Part shown: one piece after another, positions 7,830 through 15,996 of the stretch | Numbering within the stretch: the stretch's first letter is position 1 | Layout of the letters: the number at the start of each line of letters is the position of its first letter | Source of the DNA: Brevibacterium sp. 239c | GTDB lineage: Bacteria; Actinomycetota; Actinomycetes; Actinomycetales; Brevibacteriaceae | Length of the DNA: 64,000 bases | Reading direction: 5' to 3' | Assembly: GCF_900169365.1 (NCBI RefSeq) | Contig: NZ_FXZH01000003.1 | Coordinates: 237,648 to 301,647, forward strand | Made by a program: the position numbers and the translations under genes | The notes under the pieces: generated by a model | The model's database searches: none | What the model was told of the DNA's origin: nothing | Seen by the model: only the letters and a program-made list of their open reading frames with translations

Positions 7830-9401
7830 TCAGTACGCGAACGACAGGACGTCGTCTTCGTCGTTCGTGATCCGCGGGGTGTGGTTGGTCTTCGTGACCT
7901 CAGGCATCGCCGAGGCGACCCCTCCCCTGATATAGACGATGAGCAGCCGCAGTTCGACTACCATGAGAATGCCGTAGACAAGGCTGAGGCTGATCAGTGA
8001 GAACAGCAGCATCGCCGGCGTGAGTTGGGGCGACAGGGCTGCCTGAGTGAACATATACACGCCGTCGAGCTGTGCGGGATTCGGCGCGACGACAAAGGGT
8101 TGACGTCCCATCTCGGTGAAGATCCAGCCCGCTGAGTTCGCTATGAACGGCGCGGTGATGGACAGGAGCGCCCCGCGCATCAGCCAAGGTGAGGCTGGAA
8201 CAGTACCCTTGCGAGTCAGCCACAGTGCCAGGGCACTGACTCCCGCGGCGACCATGCCGAAGCCGATCATCATCCTGAATCCCCAGTAGGTGACGATCAT
8301 GATGGGCTGGTAGTCGATCTTCTCCCCGGAGTGCTCTCCATAGCGCTCATCCTCGGGCAGGTGGGTGCCGTACTTCTGCTGATAGTCGGGAAGCAGCGTC
8401 GTCACACCGTGGACCGGGGTGTTGAAGTCGCCCTTGGCGAGGAAGGACAGCAGTCCGGGAATCTCGAACACGTTCTCGACTCCATCGCAGTCGTTCGAGG
8501 AGGGGTCTCCGATCGTGAGCACCGAGAACTCGGTGCCGTCGTGACAGGCAGCCTCTGCTGAAGCCATCTTCATGGGCTGCTGTTCGAACATGAGTTTGGA
8601 CTGGATGTCGCCGGTGATCGCCACTCCGACGAAAGCGACAAGGCCGACGATTGCACCGATGCGCAGAGACCGAATCCAGACCTGGTGGTCGATGGCGTCT
8701 CTGCCGGGCAAATCTGGTGCGGAGCCGACGACGACCTTCCCGTCGGGACCGATTGTGTCGATGCCGTCCTTGCGTCGACGGTACAGGTGGTACCAGGAGA
8801 TTCCGAGCAGGAAGCTGCCACCCACGGCAAGTGCCCCACATAGCGTGTGAGTGTAGGCGGCGATCGCCGTATTGTTCGTCATCACCGCCCAGACATCGGT
8901 CATCACCGCTTTGCCGTCGACCAATTCGACACCGACGGGGTGCTGCATCCAGGAGTTCGCGACAATGATGAAGTAGGCGGAGATCCATGACCCGATGACG
9001 GCGCACCAGAGACTGCCCAGATGGATTGCGCGTGGGAGCCTGCCCCAGCCGAAGATCCAGAGTCCGATGAATGTCGACTCCAAGAAGAACGCGAGCAGTG
9101 CCTCCAGCGCTAGGGGCGCACCGAACACGTCTCCGACGAAACGGGAGTACTCACTCCATGCCATTCCGAACTGGAACTCTTGGACCAGTCCGGTCGCCAC
9201 TCCCATGATGAAGTTGATGAGGAAGAGCTTCCCGAAGAACTTGGTGCTGCGCAGGTACATCTCGTTGCCCGTGCGGTGGTACATGGTCTGCAGGATCGCG
9301 ACCAGCATGCCGAGACCGAGGGTGAGTGGGACCATCCAGAAGTGATAGACGGTGGTGATGCCGAATTGCCAGCGCCCGATGAGAACCGGATCCAGGTCCA
9401 T
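7830..9401 (-). CDS. cydA: Cytochrome bd oxidase subunit I
   Basis: A 523-residue haem-binding catalytic subunit of cytochrome bd quinol oxidase. I chose the ATG at 9401 (MDLDPVLIGRWQFGITT), which is preceded by CGGAG and matches the family N-terminus; the longer open frame to 9467 would translate through the operator. Family features include H20 in TVYHFW (haem ligand position), GLVQEFQFGMAW, and GWIFTEMGRQPF near the C-terminal end. The Q-loop is of the short type. It begins the cydA-cydB-cydDC operon. Two back-to-back palindromes overlap its promoter, and a BlaI/MecI-type repressor is encoded divergently, which points to repressor control. Confidence 0.96.
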   Translation of the reverse strand: MDLDPVLIGRWQFGITTVYHFWMVPLTLGLGMLVAILQTMYHRTGNEMYLRSTKFFGKLFLINFIMGVATGLVQEFQFGMAWSEYSRFVGDVFGAPLALEALLAFFLESTFIGLWIFGWGRLPRAIHLGSLWCAVIGSWISAYFIIVANSWMQHPVGVELVDGKAVMTDVWAVMTNNTAIAAYTHTLCGALAVGGSFLLGISWYHLYRRRKDGIDTIGPDGKVVVGSAPDLPGRDAIDHQVWIRSLRIGAIVGLVAFVGVAITGDIQSKLMFEQQPMKMASAEAACHDGTEFSVLTIGDPSSNDCDGVENVFEIPGLLSFLAKGDFNTPVHGVTTLLPDYQQKYGTHLPEDERYGEHSGEKIDYQPIMIVTYWGFRMMIGFGMVAAGVSALALWLTRKGTVPASPWLMRGALLSITAPFIANSAGWIFTEMGRQPFVVAPNPAQLDGVYMFTQAALSPQLTPAMLLFSLISLSLVYGILMVVELRLLIVYIRGGVASAMPEVTKTNHTPRITNDEDDVLSFAY

Positions 9402-9428
9402 GGGTACTCCGTTCGTGGAGGATCTAAT

Positions 9429-9462
9429 TTCTACAACACGTAGAATTCTACAATGCGTAGAA
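9429..9462. promoter_or_regulatory. Tandem 17-bp palindromic operators at the cydA promoter
   Basis: Two perfect inverted repeats of the form TTCTAC-N5-GTAGAA abut each other: 9429-9445 (core AACAC) and 9446-9462 (core AATGC). On the minus strand the junction creates a -10-like TAGAAT (9450-9445), with TTGCCT (9475-9470) upstream at a long 19-bp spacing. A bound repressor would cover the cydA promoter. The CTAC/GTAG arms resemble operators of BlaI/MecI-family repressors, and such a gene begins 232 bp away. Confidence 0.75.
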
Positions 9463-9610
9463 GGCATTAAGGCAAGATTCTGCCATCTAAGATCTGCCGT
9501 CCCAGAACGCGCATCATTGCCCGCTTGCGCTCACCCTACTCTGCGAGGATGCTCGCACGGCCCTGGTCCCGCCAAAATCTGGTCCAGCGGCAGACACGAA
9601 GTTGATTACG

Positions 9611-9644
9611 GTCGATCTCACATAGAATTCGACGGCTTGTAGAG
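9611..9644. promoter_or_regulatory. Degenerate operator pair upstream of the BlaI-type gene
   Basis: The same 6-5-6 geometry as the cydA operators recurs here in diverged form. Box 9628-9644 reads TTCGAC-GGCTT-GTAGAG (10 of 12 arm bases match). The abutting box 9611-9627 reads GTCGAT-CTCAC-ATAGAA (8 of 12). As at cydA, the junction forms TAGAAT (9623-9628), with TTGATT (9602-9607) upstream at 15 bp. This suggests weaker autoregulation of the repressor gene that starts at 9694. Confidence 0.6.
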
Positions 9645-9693
9645 TTAGACTGAACTCGCAAGAAAAAACATCCCCTCAAAGGACAAGGACACC

Positions 9694-10056
9694 GTGGGAA
9701 CACTGGGCGAACTCGAACGCAGCGTCATGGACGCCATCTGGGTACATGATGATGGGTTGAGCGCGGCCGAGCTTCGCGACGTGCTGGCAGCACGCGACCT
9801 CGCCCTGACCACTGTTCACACCGTCCTCACTCGCCTGGAGAAGAAGGGCTTCGTCACCCGCGATCGCAGCATCCGGCCACATCGCTACCTCGCAGTATCA
9901 ACGCGAGAAGACCATGTCGCAGAGCTGATGACCGAGGTGCTCTCACAGGCTCCGGATCGCCAGGCGGTTCTTGCACGATTCCTCGGCACCGTGTCGGAGG
10001 CCGATACGAAGGCTCTGCGCAACCTGCTGGGACGCAATCACTCGACCAATTCCTGA
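9694..10056 (+). CDS. BlaI/MecI/CopY-family transcriptional repressor
   Basis: A 120-residue winged-helix repressor of the Penicillinase_R family. It opens GTLGELERSVMDAIW, has the recognition helix in TTVHTVLTRLEKKGFV, and the wing in RDRSIRPHRYLAV. The C-terminal half is the dimerisation and protease-sensitive region. The GTG at 9694 follows a good ribosome site (AAAGGACAAGGA). It is followed 18 nt later by an M56 membrane peptidase, the usual BlaI-BlaR arrangement in which the peptidase inactivates the repressor. No beta-lactamase or penicillin-binding target is nearby. The divergent neighbour is the cytochrome bd operon, and matching palindromes lie at both promoters, so I infer that it controls cydABDC and itself. 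Confidence 0.9.
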   Translation: MGTLGELERSVMDAIWVHDDGLSAAELRDVLAARDLALTTVHTVLTRLEKKGFVTRDRSIRPHRYLAVSTREDHVAELMTEVLSQAPDRQAVLARFLGTVSEADTKALRNLLGRNHSTNS

Positions 10057-10074
10057 GGCAGGTCGTTCCCGAGC

Positions 10075-10968
10075 ATGAGCATAGTGGGATCCGTCCTCGC
10101 TGTACTTGCATTTCTCTTAGCGTGGCCGGTTCCGGCCGCGCTATCCCGTTTTCGCGGAGACCCCATCTCGAAGGTCATCCTGTGGCAGGCCGTCGGCCTC
10201 TCCGGTGGCCTCTCGCTCATCGGCACGGCGCTGGCGTTCGCTGTTGCTCCCAACTCGCACAGCCTGCCTGAGGGGCTCTGGCAGCTGGCCAGAGGAGAGT
10301 CACACGCCCACCTGACAGTCTTCGCCTGGATCTTCCTCATCATCGCCGTAGCACTCATCGGCCGGCTGCTGGGTTGCCTTGCTCTGACGTTCTATTCAGC
10401 TCGCAAGACTCGCATTCGCCATGATGAGATCCTGCACCTGCTCAGCGAACCATCCGCGACTTACCCAGATACGCGCATCATCTCCACCGACGAGGCCGTC
10501 GCCTATTGCCTGCCCCAGGGTCCACGCAAGGGCACTGCAGTTCTCTCCACCGGCCTACTCGAAGTCCTCAGCGAGGACGAGCGCACAGCCGTCATCGCCC
10601 ATGAGAGAGCCCACCTGGATTTCCGCCACGACGTCCTGGTGATTCCCTTTGCCGCGTGGCACCGTGCTCTGCCGTTCTTCGCCGCCACCGCGATCGGCCT
10701 CAACTCCATCAATGGTCAGATTGAGCTCATGGCCGATGACCAAGCGCGCGAACACGTCGACCCCGCGATTCTGGCCCAGGCGGTGCGTGAAGCCGCAGGC
10801 ATCAGCCCGGAGCACCGCAGCGACCTCTCGGCCCAGCGGATCGACCGTCTCTCCCGGCCCCTGGACCCAGCGCGGATACCGGTGCGCGTGACGTCGAGCC
10901 TCGTAGCATTGGGGCTGCTGCTCGTCCCCAGCCTTCTGCTCTTCGCTCCGATCGCTTCCGGGATCTGA
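10075..10968 (+). CDS. M56-family (BlaR1-like) membrane metallopeptidase
   Basis: A 297-residue membrane protein with three N-terminal hydrophobic helices (roughly residues 1-22, 34-60 and 85-108), a cytoplasmic zinc-protease segment with the HExxH motif HERAH at residues 176-180, and one C-terminal helix from about 270. The chain ends right after that helix, so the extracellular penicillin-sensor domain of BlaR1/MecR1 is absent. Family members cleave or trigger loss of the partner BlaI repressor. It sits 18 nt after the repressor gene and should be co-transcribed. The signal it senses is unknown; the cytochrome bd neighbour suggests redox, respiratory or envelope stress, which is inference. 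A hairpin at 10979-11020 closes the operon. Confidence 0.85.
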   Translation: MSIVGSVLAVLAFLLAWPVPAALSRFRGDPISKVILWQAVGLSGGLSLIGTALAFAVAPNSHSLPEGLWQLARGESHAHLTVFAWIFLIIAVALIGRLLGCLALTFYSARKTRIRHDEILHLLSEPSATYPDTRIISTDEAVAYCLPQGPRKGTAVLSTGLLEVLSEDERTAVIAHERAHLDFRHDVLVIPFAAWHRALPFFAATAIGLNSINGQIELMADDQAREHVDPAILAQAVREAAGISPEHRSDLSAQRIDRLSRPLDPARIPVRVTSSLVALGLLLVPSLLLFAPIASGI

Positions 10969-10978
10969 GCTGACAGAA

Positions 10979-11020
10979 CGCACCGACTAGCCGAACACTT
11001 CGGCTCTGCTAATCGGTGCG
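10979..11020. terminator. Hairpin between convergent genes
   Basis: A 13-bp stem with one mismatch pairs 10979-10991 (CGCACCGACTAGC) with 11008-11020 (GCTAATCGGTGCG), and an inner CCGAA/TTCGG pairing extends it. It lies between the M56 gene (stop at 10968, plus) and parE (stop at 11046, minus). There is no strong T-run, so its termination strength is uncertain. Confidence 0.6.
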
Positions 11021-11045
11021 TATGCTGCAGCTGTCGAGGGATGGC

Positions 11046-13157
11046 TCAGCTGTCGATGCGTTCGGCGTCGAGAACCGCGGCTCCCGAGACGATGAATTCC
11101 TTGCGCGGACCGACCGAGGAACCCATGAGCAGTTCGAAGGTGTTCTCTGCCGCCTCGGCGTCGGCCATCGTGACCCGGCGCAGTGTGCGCATGCTCGGAT
11201 CCATGGTCGTCTCGGCCAGCTGGTCGGCATCCATCTCGCCGAGTCCCTTATAGCGCTGGATGGGTTCTTTGTACGTCTTCTTCGACTTCTCCAGCTTCTT
11301 CAGCAGTGCGTGGAGCTCTGCCTCGCTGTACGTGTATACGACGTCGTTGGGCGTGCCTCGCTTAGTGACGACCTCCACGCGGTGCAGGGGCGGAACAGCA
11401 GCGAAGACTCGCCCCTGTTCGACCAGTGGTTTCATGTAGCGGAAGAACAGGGTCAGCAGCAGGGTCCGGATGTGAGCGCCGTCCACGTCAGCGTCGGTCA
11501 TGATGATGACACGCCCGTAGCGGGCCGCATCAATGTCGAAACTGCGGCCGGAACCGGCCCCGATCACCTGGATGAGTGCTGCACACTCGACGTTGGCCAA
11601 CATGTCCGAAAGCGATGCCTTCTGCACGTTGAGGATCTTGCCGCGGATCGGAAACAGGGCCTGGTGATCGGAGTTGCGCGCGGCTTTCGCCGTTCCCATC
11701 GCAGAGTCACCCTCGACGATGAAGAGCTCTGTGTTCTCCACCCCGTTATCGCGGCAGTCGTAGAGTTTGGCTGGCAGCGACGATGCCTCAAGAGCCGTCT
11801 TCCGACGCTGGTTCTCTTTGTGAGTACGTGCCGAAATGCGCGACTTCAGCTCCGCGACGACCTTCTCCATGAGCACGGCAGCCTGCTGCTTCTCTGCGCG
11901 TTTGCTCGAGGACAGGATATCGCCCAGCTGCTTCTCGACCGTTTTTGCCACGATCTGTTTGACCGCAGCCGTGCCCAGGACCTCCTTGGTCTGTCCCTCG
12001 AACTGCGGCTCGGACAGCTGCACCGTGACCACAGCGGTCAGACCGGCCAGGACATCGTCCTTCTCCAGCTTATCTTTGCCCAGTTTCAATTTGCGTGCAT
12101 TGGCTTCAACTGCTTTGCGCATGGCCTTGAGACTGGCCTGCTCGAAGCCTGCCAGGTGCGTCCCGCCTTGGGGTGTGGCCACGACGTTGACGAAGGACTT
12201 CACCTTCGTGTCGTAGCCGGTCCCCCATCTCAGAGCGATGTCAACGCCGACTTCGCGTTCAACTTCCTTCGAGACCAGGTGCCCCGTTGAGTCGAGAACC
12301 GGGACTGTCTCACTGAACTTTCCGGTGTCGTGCAGCCGCCAGGTATCCGTCATCGGTGGGTCGATCGACAGATGGTCGACAAACTCAGTGATGCCGCCGT
12401 CGAAGCGGAAGACCTCAAGGCGTTCAGCGATGACCTCGCCCGTCTCATCACGGGCAACTCCACGGCGGTCTTCGATGCGCAGCTCGAGTCCAGGGACGAG
12501 GAACGCCGTCTGGCGTGCGCGCTCGACGAGATGCTGGTAGTCGAACTGGGCCTTGGCCAGGAAGATCTGCGGGTCTGCCCAGTACTGGACACGGGTGCCT
12601 GTGACGCCCTTCTTCGCCTTGCGGACGACGTCGAGCCCGGTCGGCTCGTGGAACTCCTCGAAGGGATTGTCAGGGCTGGGCTGGCCGGAGGAATCGTCGA
12701 AGCGTCCCGGTACACCACGGCGGAAGGACATCTTGTGAACCTTCGAACCACGTGTGACTTCGACATCGAGCCGGGCAGAGAGTGCGTTGACGACGGAGGC
12801 ACCGACACCGTGCAGGCCACCCGACGCGGCATACGAACTGCCGCCGAATTTGCCGCCTGCGTGGAGTTTGGTCAGGACCACCTCGACGCCGGTCAGCCCG
12901 GTCTTGGGTTCGATGTCTACGGGGATGCCTCGTCCGCTGTCGGAGACAGCCACCGAACCATCTGGTTCGAGTTCGATGAGGATGGACTTTCCGAAGCCGC
13001 CCAGAGCTTCGTCGACGGCATTGTCGATGATCTCCCACAGGCAGTGCATCAGCCCTCGGGAATCAGTGGTCCCGATGTACATGCCTGGACGCTTGCGAAC
13101 CGCTTCGAGACCCGACAACACGGACAGATGCCTCGCGCCGTAACTTTCCTCTTCCAC
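11046..13157 (-). CDS. parE: DNA topoisomerase IV subunit B (ParE-type)
   Basis: A 703-residue type IIA topoisomerase ATPase subunit that decatenates or relaxes DNA with a ParC/GyrA-type partner, which is not in this window. It has the GHKL ATPase start (SGLEAVRKRPGMYIG, EIIDNAVDEA, GRGIPVD, ASGGLHGVGASVVNALS), the transducer domain, and a C-terminal TOPRIM with IVEGDSAMG and DADVDGAHIRTLLLTLFFR. At about 700 residues it is the size of ParE/GyrB. I prefer ParE because it sits next to the primary sigma factor, away from any dnaA/gyrA context. The GTG start follows GAGAGGAAACGT. It could alternatively be called a second GyrB-type subunit. Confidence 0.88.
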   Translation of the reverse strand: MEEESYGARHLSVLSGLEAVRKRPGMYIGTTDSRGLMHCLWEIIDNAVDEALGGFGKSILIELEPDGSVAVSDSGRGIPVDIEPKTGLTGVEVVLTKLHAGGKFGGSSYAASGGLHGVGASVVNALSARLDVEVTRGSKVHKMSFRRGVPGRFDDSSGQPSPDNPFEEFHEPTGLDVVRKAKKGVTGTRVQYWADPQIFLAKAQFDYQHLVERARQTAFLVPGLELRIEDRRGVARDETGEVIAERLEVFRFDGGITEFVDHLSIDPPMTDTWRLHDTGKFSETVPVLDSTGHLVSKEVEREVGVDIALRWGTGYDTKVKSFVNVVATPQGGTHLAGFEQASLKAMRKAVEANARKLKLGKDKLEKDDVLAGLTAVVTVQLSEPQFEGQTKEVLGTAAVKQIVAKTVEKQLGDILSSSKRAEKQQAAVLMEKVVAELKSRISARTHKENQRRKTALEASSLPAKLYDCRDNGVENTELFIVEGDSAMGTAKAARNSDHQALFPIRGKILNVQKASLSDMLANVECAALIQVIGAGSGRSFDIDAARYGRVIIMTDADVDGAHIRTLLLTLFFRYMKPLVEQGRVFAAVPPLHRVEVVTKRGTPNDVVYTYSEAELHALLKKLEKSKKTYKEPIQRYKGLGEMDADQLAETTMDPSMRTLRRVTMADAEAAENTFELLMGSSVGPRKEFIVSGAAVLDAERIDS

Positions 13158-13284
13158 ACGTTTCCTCTCGTTCGATTAAATTCTAATCCCTCAGGCCGAT
13201 TTGCATCAGCCATTGCGTGCCGTGTCTCGTGTCGATTCTGCCGAAAGCTCCTATCCATTGCTTCATTGCTGGAACAATGGCCCT

Positions 13285-14157
13285 ATGTCTCCTCGTCGCA
13301 GCCTAGTATTCTCCCTCATATGTGCGGTCCTCGTCTTGCCGGGCCTCACCGGTTGCGATACGAACCCGCCAGACGAATCTGCCGGTTCCACGCCGTCCGA
13401 AGGAACATCAAACTCGACAGACACTGAGCCCTCGACGGATTCAGAATCATCTACAGGCTCTGAGGCCTCTCCGGACGCTGATGGGCAGAAGATCCCGACA
13501 ACGGAGCCGGCGGTCGACCTGAGTGGGCGGACCGTGGCTATCGACCCTGGCCACAACGGAGGCAATGCCTCTCACCCGAGCGAGATCGCCAGCCCGGTAC
13601 CGGATGGGCGCGGCGGAACCAAAGCCTGCAACACGACTGGTACCGCAACGAGCACCGACTACCCCGAGGCCGATTTCAACTGGGCAGTTGCCCAGCAGCT
13701 GAAACAGGAACTCAAGGATGCGGGGGCGAAGGTGGTCATGAGCCGCGATGACAACGACGGTGTGGGCCCGTGCGTCGACGAGCGCGGCACGTTCGCCGAT
13801 GACGCCGATCTCATGGTCAGCATCCACGCCAACGGAACCGAAACTGCCTCGACCAAGGGGTTCCATGTCATCGTCGCCAAGCCCGGCAGTTCGGATGCTG
13901 TCGAAGACGACTCGAACCGCCTCGCCGATTCCATGAGTGAAGCCATGTCCGGTCCGTTCACGCCCAACAGTGCCTACGGAAAAGACGCGATCAGTCGGCG
14001 CCCCGACTTGGCTGGACTCAACAACGCTTCTGTCCCTGCTGTGATCGTCGAGTGCGGTGAGATGCGCAATGCCGACGAGGCCAAGACCATGGAATCGAAG
14101 TCTGGTCAGAAGAAATACGCGAACGCTCTGCTCCAGGGCATCGTCGACTGGTACTAA
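13285..14157 (+). CDS. Lipoprotein N-acetylmuramoyl-L-alanine amidase (Amidase_3)
   Basis: A 290-residue predicted lipoprotein peptidoglycan amidase that cleaves the bond between muramic acid and the stem peptide. The ATG at 13285 gives a lipoprotein signal (basic start, hydrophobic core, lipobox LTGC with Cys24); the longer frame from 13201 would bury it. An acidic Ser/Thr/Glu linker (about 25-75) precedes the Amidase_3 domain. Zinc ligands are visible as His in DPGHNGG, Glu in PEADFNW and His in SIHANG, and the catalytic Glu in VECGEMRN. No cell-wall-binding repeat is present, so membrane anchoring may position it. It lies divergent from parE and alone, with a hairpin at 14260-14299 downstream. 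Confidence 0.9.
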   Translation: MSPRRSLVFSLICAVLVLPGLTGCDTNPPDESAGSTPSEGTSNSTDTEPSTDSESSTGSEASPDADGQKIPTTEPAVDLSGRTVAIDPGHNGGNASHPSEIASPVPDGRGGTKACNTTGTATSTDYPEADFNWAVAQQLKQELKDAGAKVVMSRDDNDGVGPCVDERGTFADDADLMVSIHANGTETASTKGFHVIVAKPGSSDAVEDDSNRLADSMSEAMSGPFTPNSAYGKDAISRRPDLAGLNNASVPAVIVECGEMRNADEAKTMESKSGQKKYANALLQGIVDWY

Positions 14158-14259
14158 CTGGTACTGAATCGACGTCGCCTGTTGAGCCTCATCGACGTCG
14201 TCTGCTGGTCCTCGACCGGTGCTGAATGGACACAGGGGGCGAGGCTCTGCAGATAACCA

Positions 14260-14299
14260 GATCGCCTGCGGTCGCGAGAGTTCGCGTCCGCAGGCGATC
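14260..14299. terminator. Terminator hairpin between amidase and sigma factor genes
   Basis: Perfect 12-bp arms GATCGCCTGCGG (14260-14271) and CCGCAGGCGATC (14288-14299) enclose a 16-nt loop. It stands between two convergent genes, the amidase ending at 14157 and the sigma factor ending at 14353, and can serve both. No long T-run follows. Confidence 0.7.
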
Positions 14300-14352
14300 G
14301 TGGTCACCGAGCTCATGCCCTTGGGCCGAAGCCGCGGCAGGAGGCATCTGTG

Positions 14353-15759
14353 TCAGTCGAGGTAGTCCCGCAGAACCTGTGAGCGCGAAGGGTGCCGCAG
14401 CTTTGCCATGGTCTTCGACTCTATCTGGCGGATACGCTCGCGAGTGACTCCGTAGACCTTGCCGATCTCATCGAGAGTCTTCGGCTGGCCATCGTTGAGG
14501 CCGAAGCGCATCGACACAACACCAGCTTCGCGTTCCGACAGGGTGTCGAGAACGGAGTGAAGCTGTTCCTGCAGCAGAGTGAAGCTGACCGAGTCAGAAG
14601 GCACGACTGCTTCAGAGTCCTCGATGAGGTCACCGAACTCAGAGTCACCGTCTTCACCCAGAGGTGTGTGCAGTGAAATGGGCTCGCGACCGTATTTCTG
14701 AACCTCGACGACACGCTCTGGCGTCATGTCGAGTTCCTTGGCGAGCTCTTCCGGACTCGGCTCACGGCCGAGATCCTGAAGCATCTGACGCTGGACACGA
14801 GCGAGCTTGTTGATGACCTCGACCATGTGCACGGGAATGCGAATGGTGCGAGCCTGGTCGGCCATGGCACGGGTGATGGCCTGACGGATCCACCACGTGG
14901 CGTAGGTCGAGAACTTGAAGCCCTTCGTGTAGTCGAACTTCTCGACTGCACGGATGAGGCCCAGGTTGCCTTCCTGAATCAAGTCCAGGAAGAGCATTCC
15001 ACGTCCGGTGTAGCGCTTGGCCAATGAGACGACGAGACGCAGGTTCGCCTCGAGCAGGTGGTTCTTGGCGATGCGACCGTCGTGGATGATCCACTTGTAG
15101 TCCATGGACTCACGCGGTTCGGTGATGCCGCCAGCGTCGAGCAGGTGCTCGGCGTACATGCCGGCTTCGATGCGCTTGGCCAGGTCAACCTCTTCGGCCG
15201 CGTTGAGCAGGGCGACCTTGCCGATCTGCTTGAGGTAGTCCTTGACCGGGTCCGCGGTGGCTCCCGCAGACACGACCTGCTGCGCAGGAGCATCCTCTTC
15301 GTCGGCATCGGAGACGATGAAACCGCCAGCCTCTGTGACAGCGGCGTTCTTCTCCTTCTCCTCGGAGTTCTTCGTCTCAGTCGCCTCAGCGGGGCTCTGC
15401 TCGGTGCCGAGGGTGTCGGTTGCCGGCTCGACTGTCTCGCCGGCCTCGAGCACGTCATCGGACTTCTTCTTAGCGCCCGCAGCCTTGGTTGTCTTCGCAG
15501 CAGGCTTCTTAGCCCCGGCAGTCTTCGCCACCTTAGCTGCGGTCGATTTCGTCGCAGTTGATTTGGCGGTCGTCGTCTCTCGGGCCGCGGTGGTCTGCTT
15601 GGTCCCGGTTTCTGCAGCGATCGCTGAAGCCGATGTCTTCGTCGTCTTCTTGGCTCCCTTCGACGCCGCAGTGGTCTTGGATCCAGCGGTGGAGGTCTTG
15701 GCGGCCGTTCCCTCCGACTTTTCCGTCACCGTCGTGGATTCCTTGTCGACTCTCGGCAC
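14353..15759 (-). CDS. sigA: Primary RNA polymerase sigma factor (SigA/RpoD/HrdB)
   Basis: A 468-residue principal sigma factor. I choose the GTG at 15759 (reading MPRVDKES) because AAAGGTGA precedes it at good spacing; the open frame continues to 15858. Residues 1-160 are Lys/Ala/Thr/Ser-rich low complexity, a histone-H1-like tail seen in many actinobacterial principal sigmas. Region 1.2 begins near [12 protein letters not shown]. Region 2 contains [17 protein letters not shown]. Region 4 ends with [20 protein letters not shown] and the tail [15 protein letters not shown], which recognises the -35 element. A TTGACC candidate -35 lies on the minus strand at 15888-15883, with no convincing -10. 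The gene lies between parE and a DUF4192 gene. Confidence 0.95.
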   Translation of the reverse strand: MPRVDKESTTVTEKSEGTAAKTSTAGSKTTAASKGAKKTTKTSASAIAAETGTKQTTAARETTTAKSTATKSTAAKVAKTAGAKKPAAKTTKAAGAKKKSDDVLEAGETVEPATDTLGTEQSPAEATETKNSEEKEKNAAVTEAGGFIVSDADEEDAPAQQVVSAGATADPVKDYLKQIGKVALLNAAEEVDLAKRIEAGMYAEHLLDAGGITEPRESMDYKWIIHDGRIAKNHLLEANLRLVVSLAKRYTGRGMLFLDLIQEGNLGLIRAVEKFDYTKGFKFSTYATWWIRQAITRAMADQARTIRIPVHMVEVINKLARVQRQMLQDLGREPSPEELAKELDMTPERVVEVQKYGREPISLHTPLGEDGDSEFGDLIEDSEAVVPSDSVSFTLLQEQLHSVLDTLSEREAGVVSMRFGLNDGQPKTLDEIGKVYGVTRERIRQIESKTMAKLRHPSRSQVLRDYLD

Positions 15760-15996
15760 GTGTTCACCTTTCGCGAGCGTTGAAACTTCTCGAATGCACC
15801 AGGACATTACTAAGACCCATGTCAAGAGGTCCAGGTATCTGGCCCGAGGGGAACACATAGTTCTCCCATGATGCTATGACAGGGTCAACACCCAATTTTC
15901 GCACGATATTCCCGGCTTTGCGAATTGACCCCGGGACGGTGATTCATCGATCGCTCGCCGAAGTGGTTGCGAAGAGCCGCCGCGTGCCCGCAGGCC

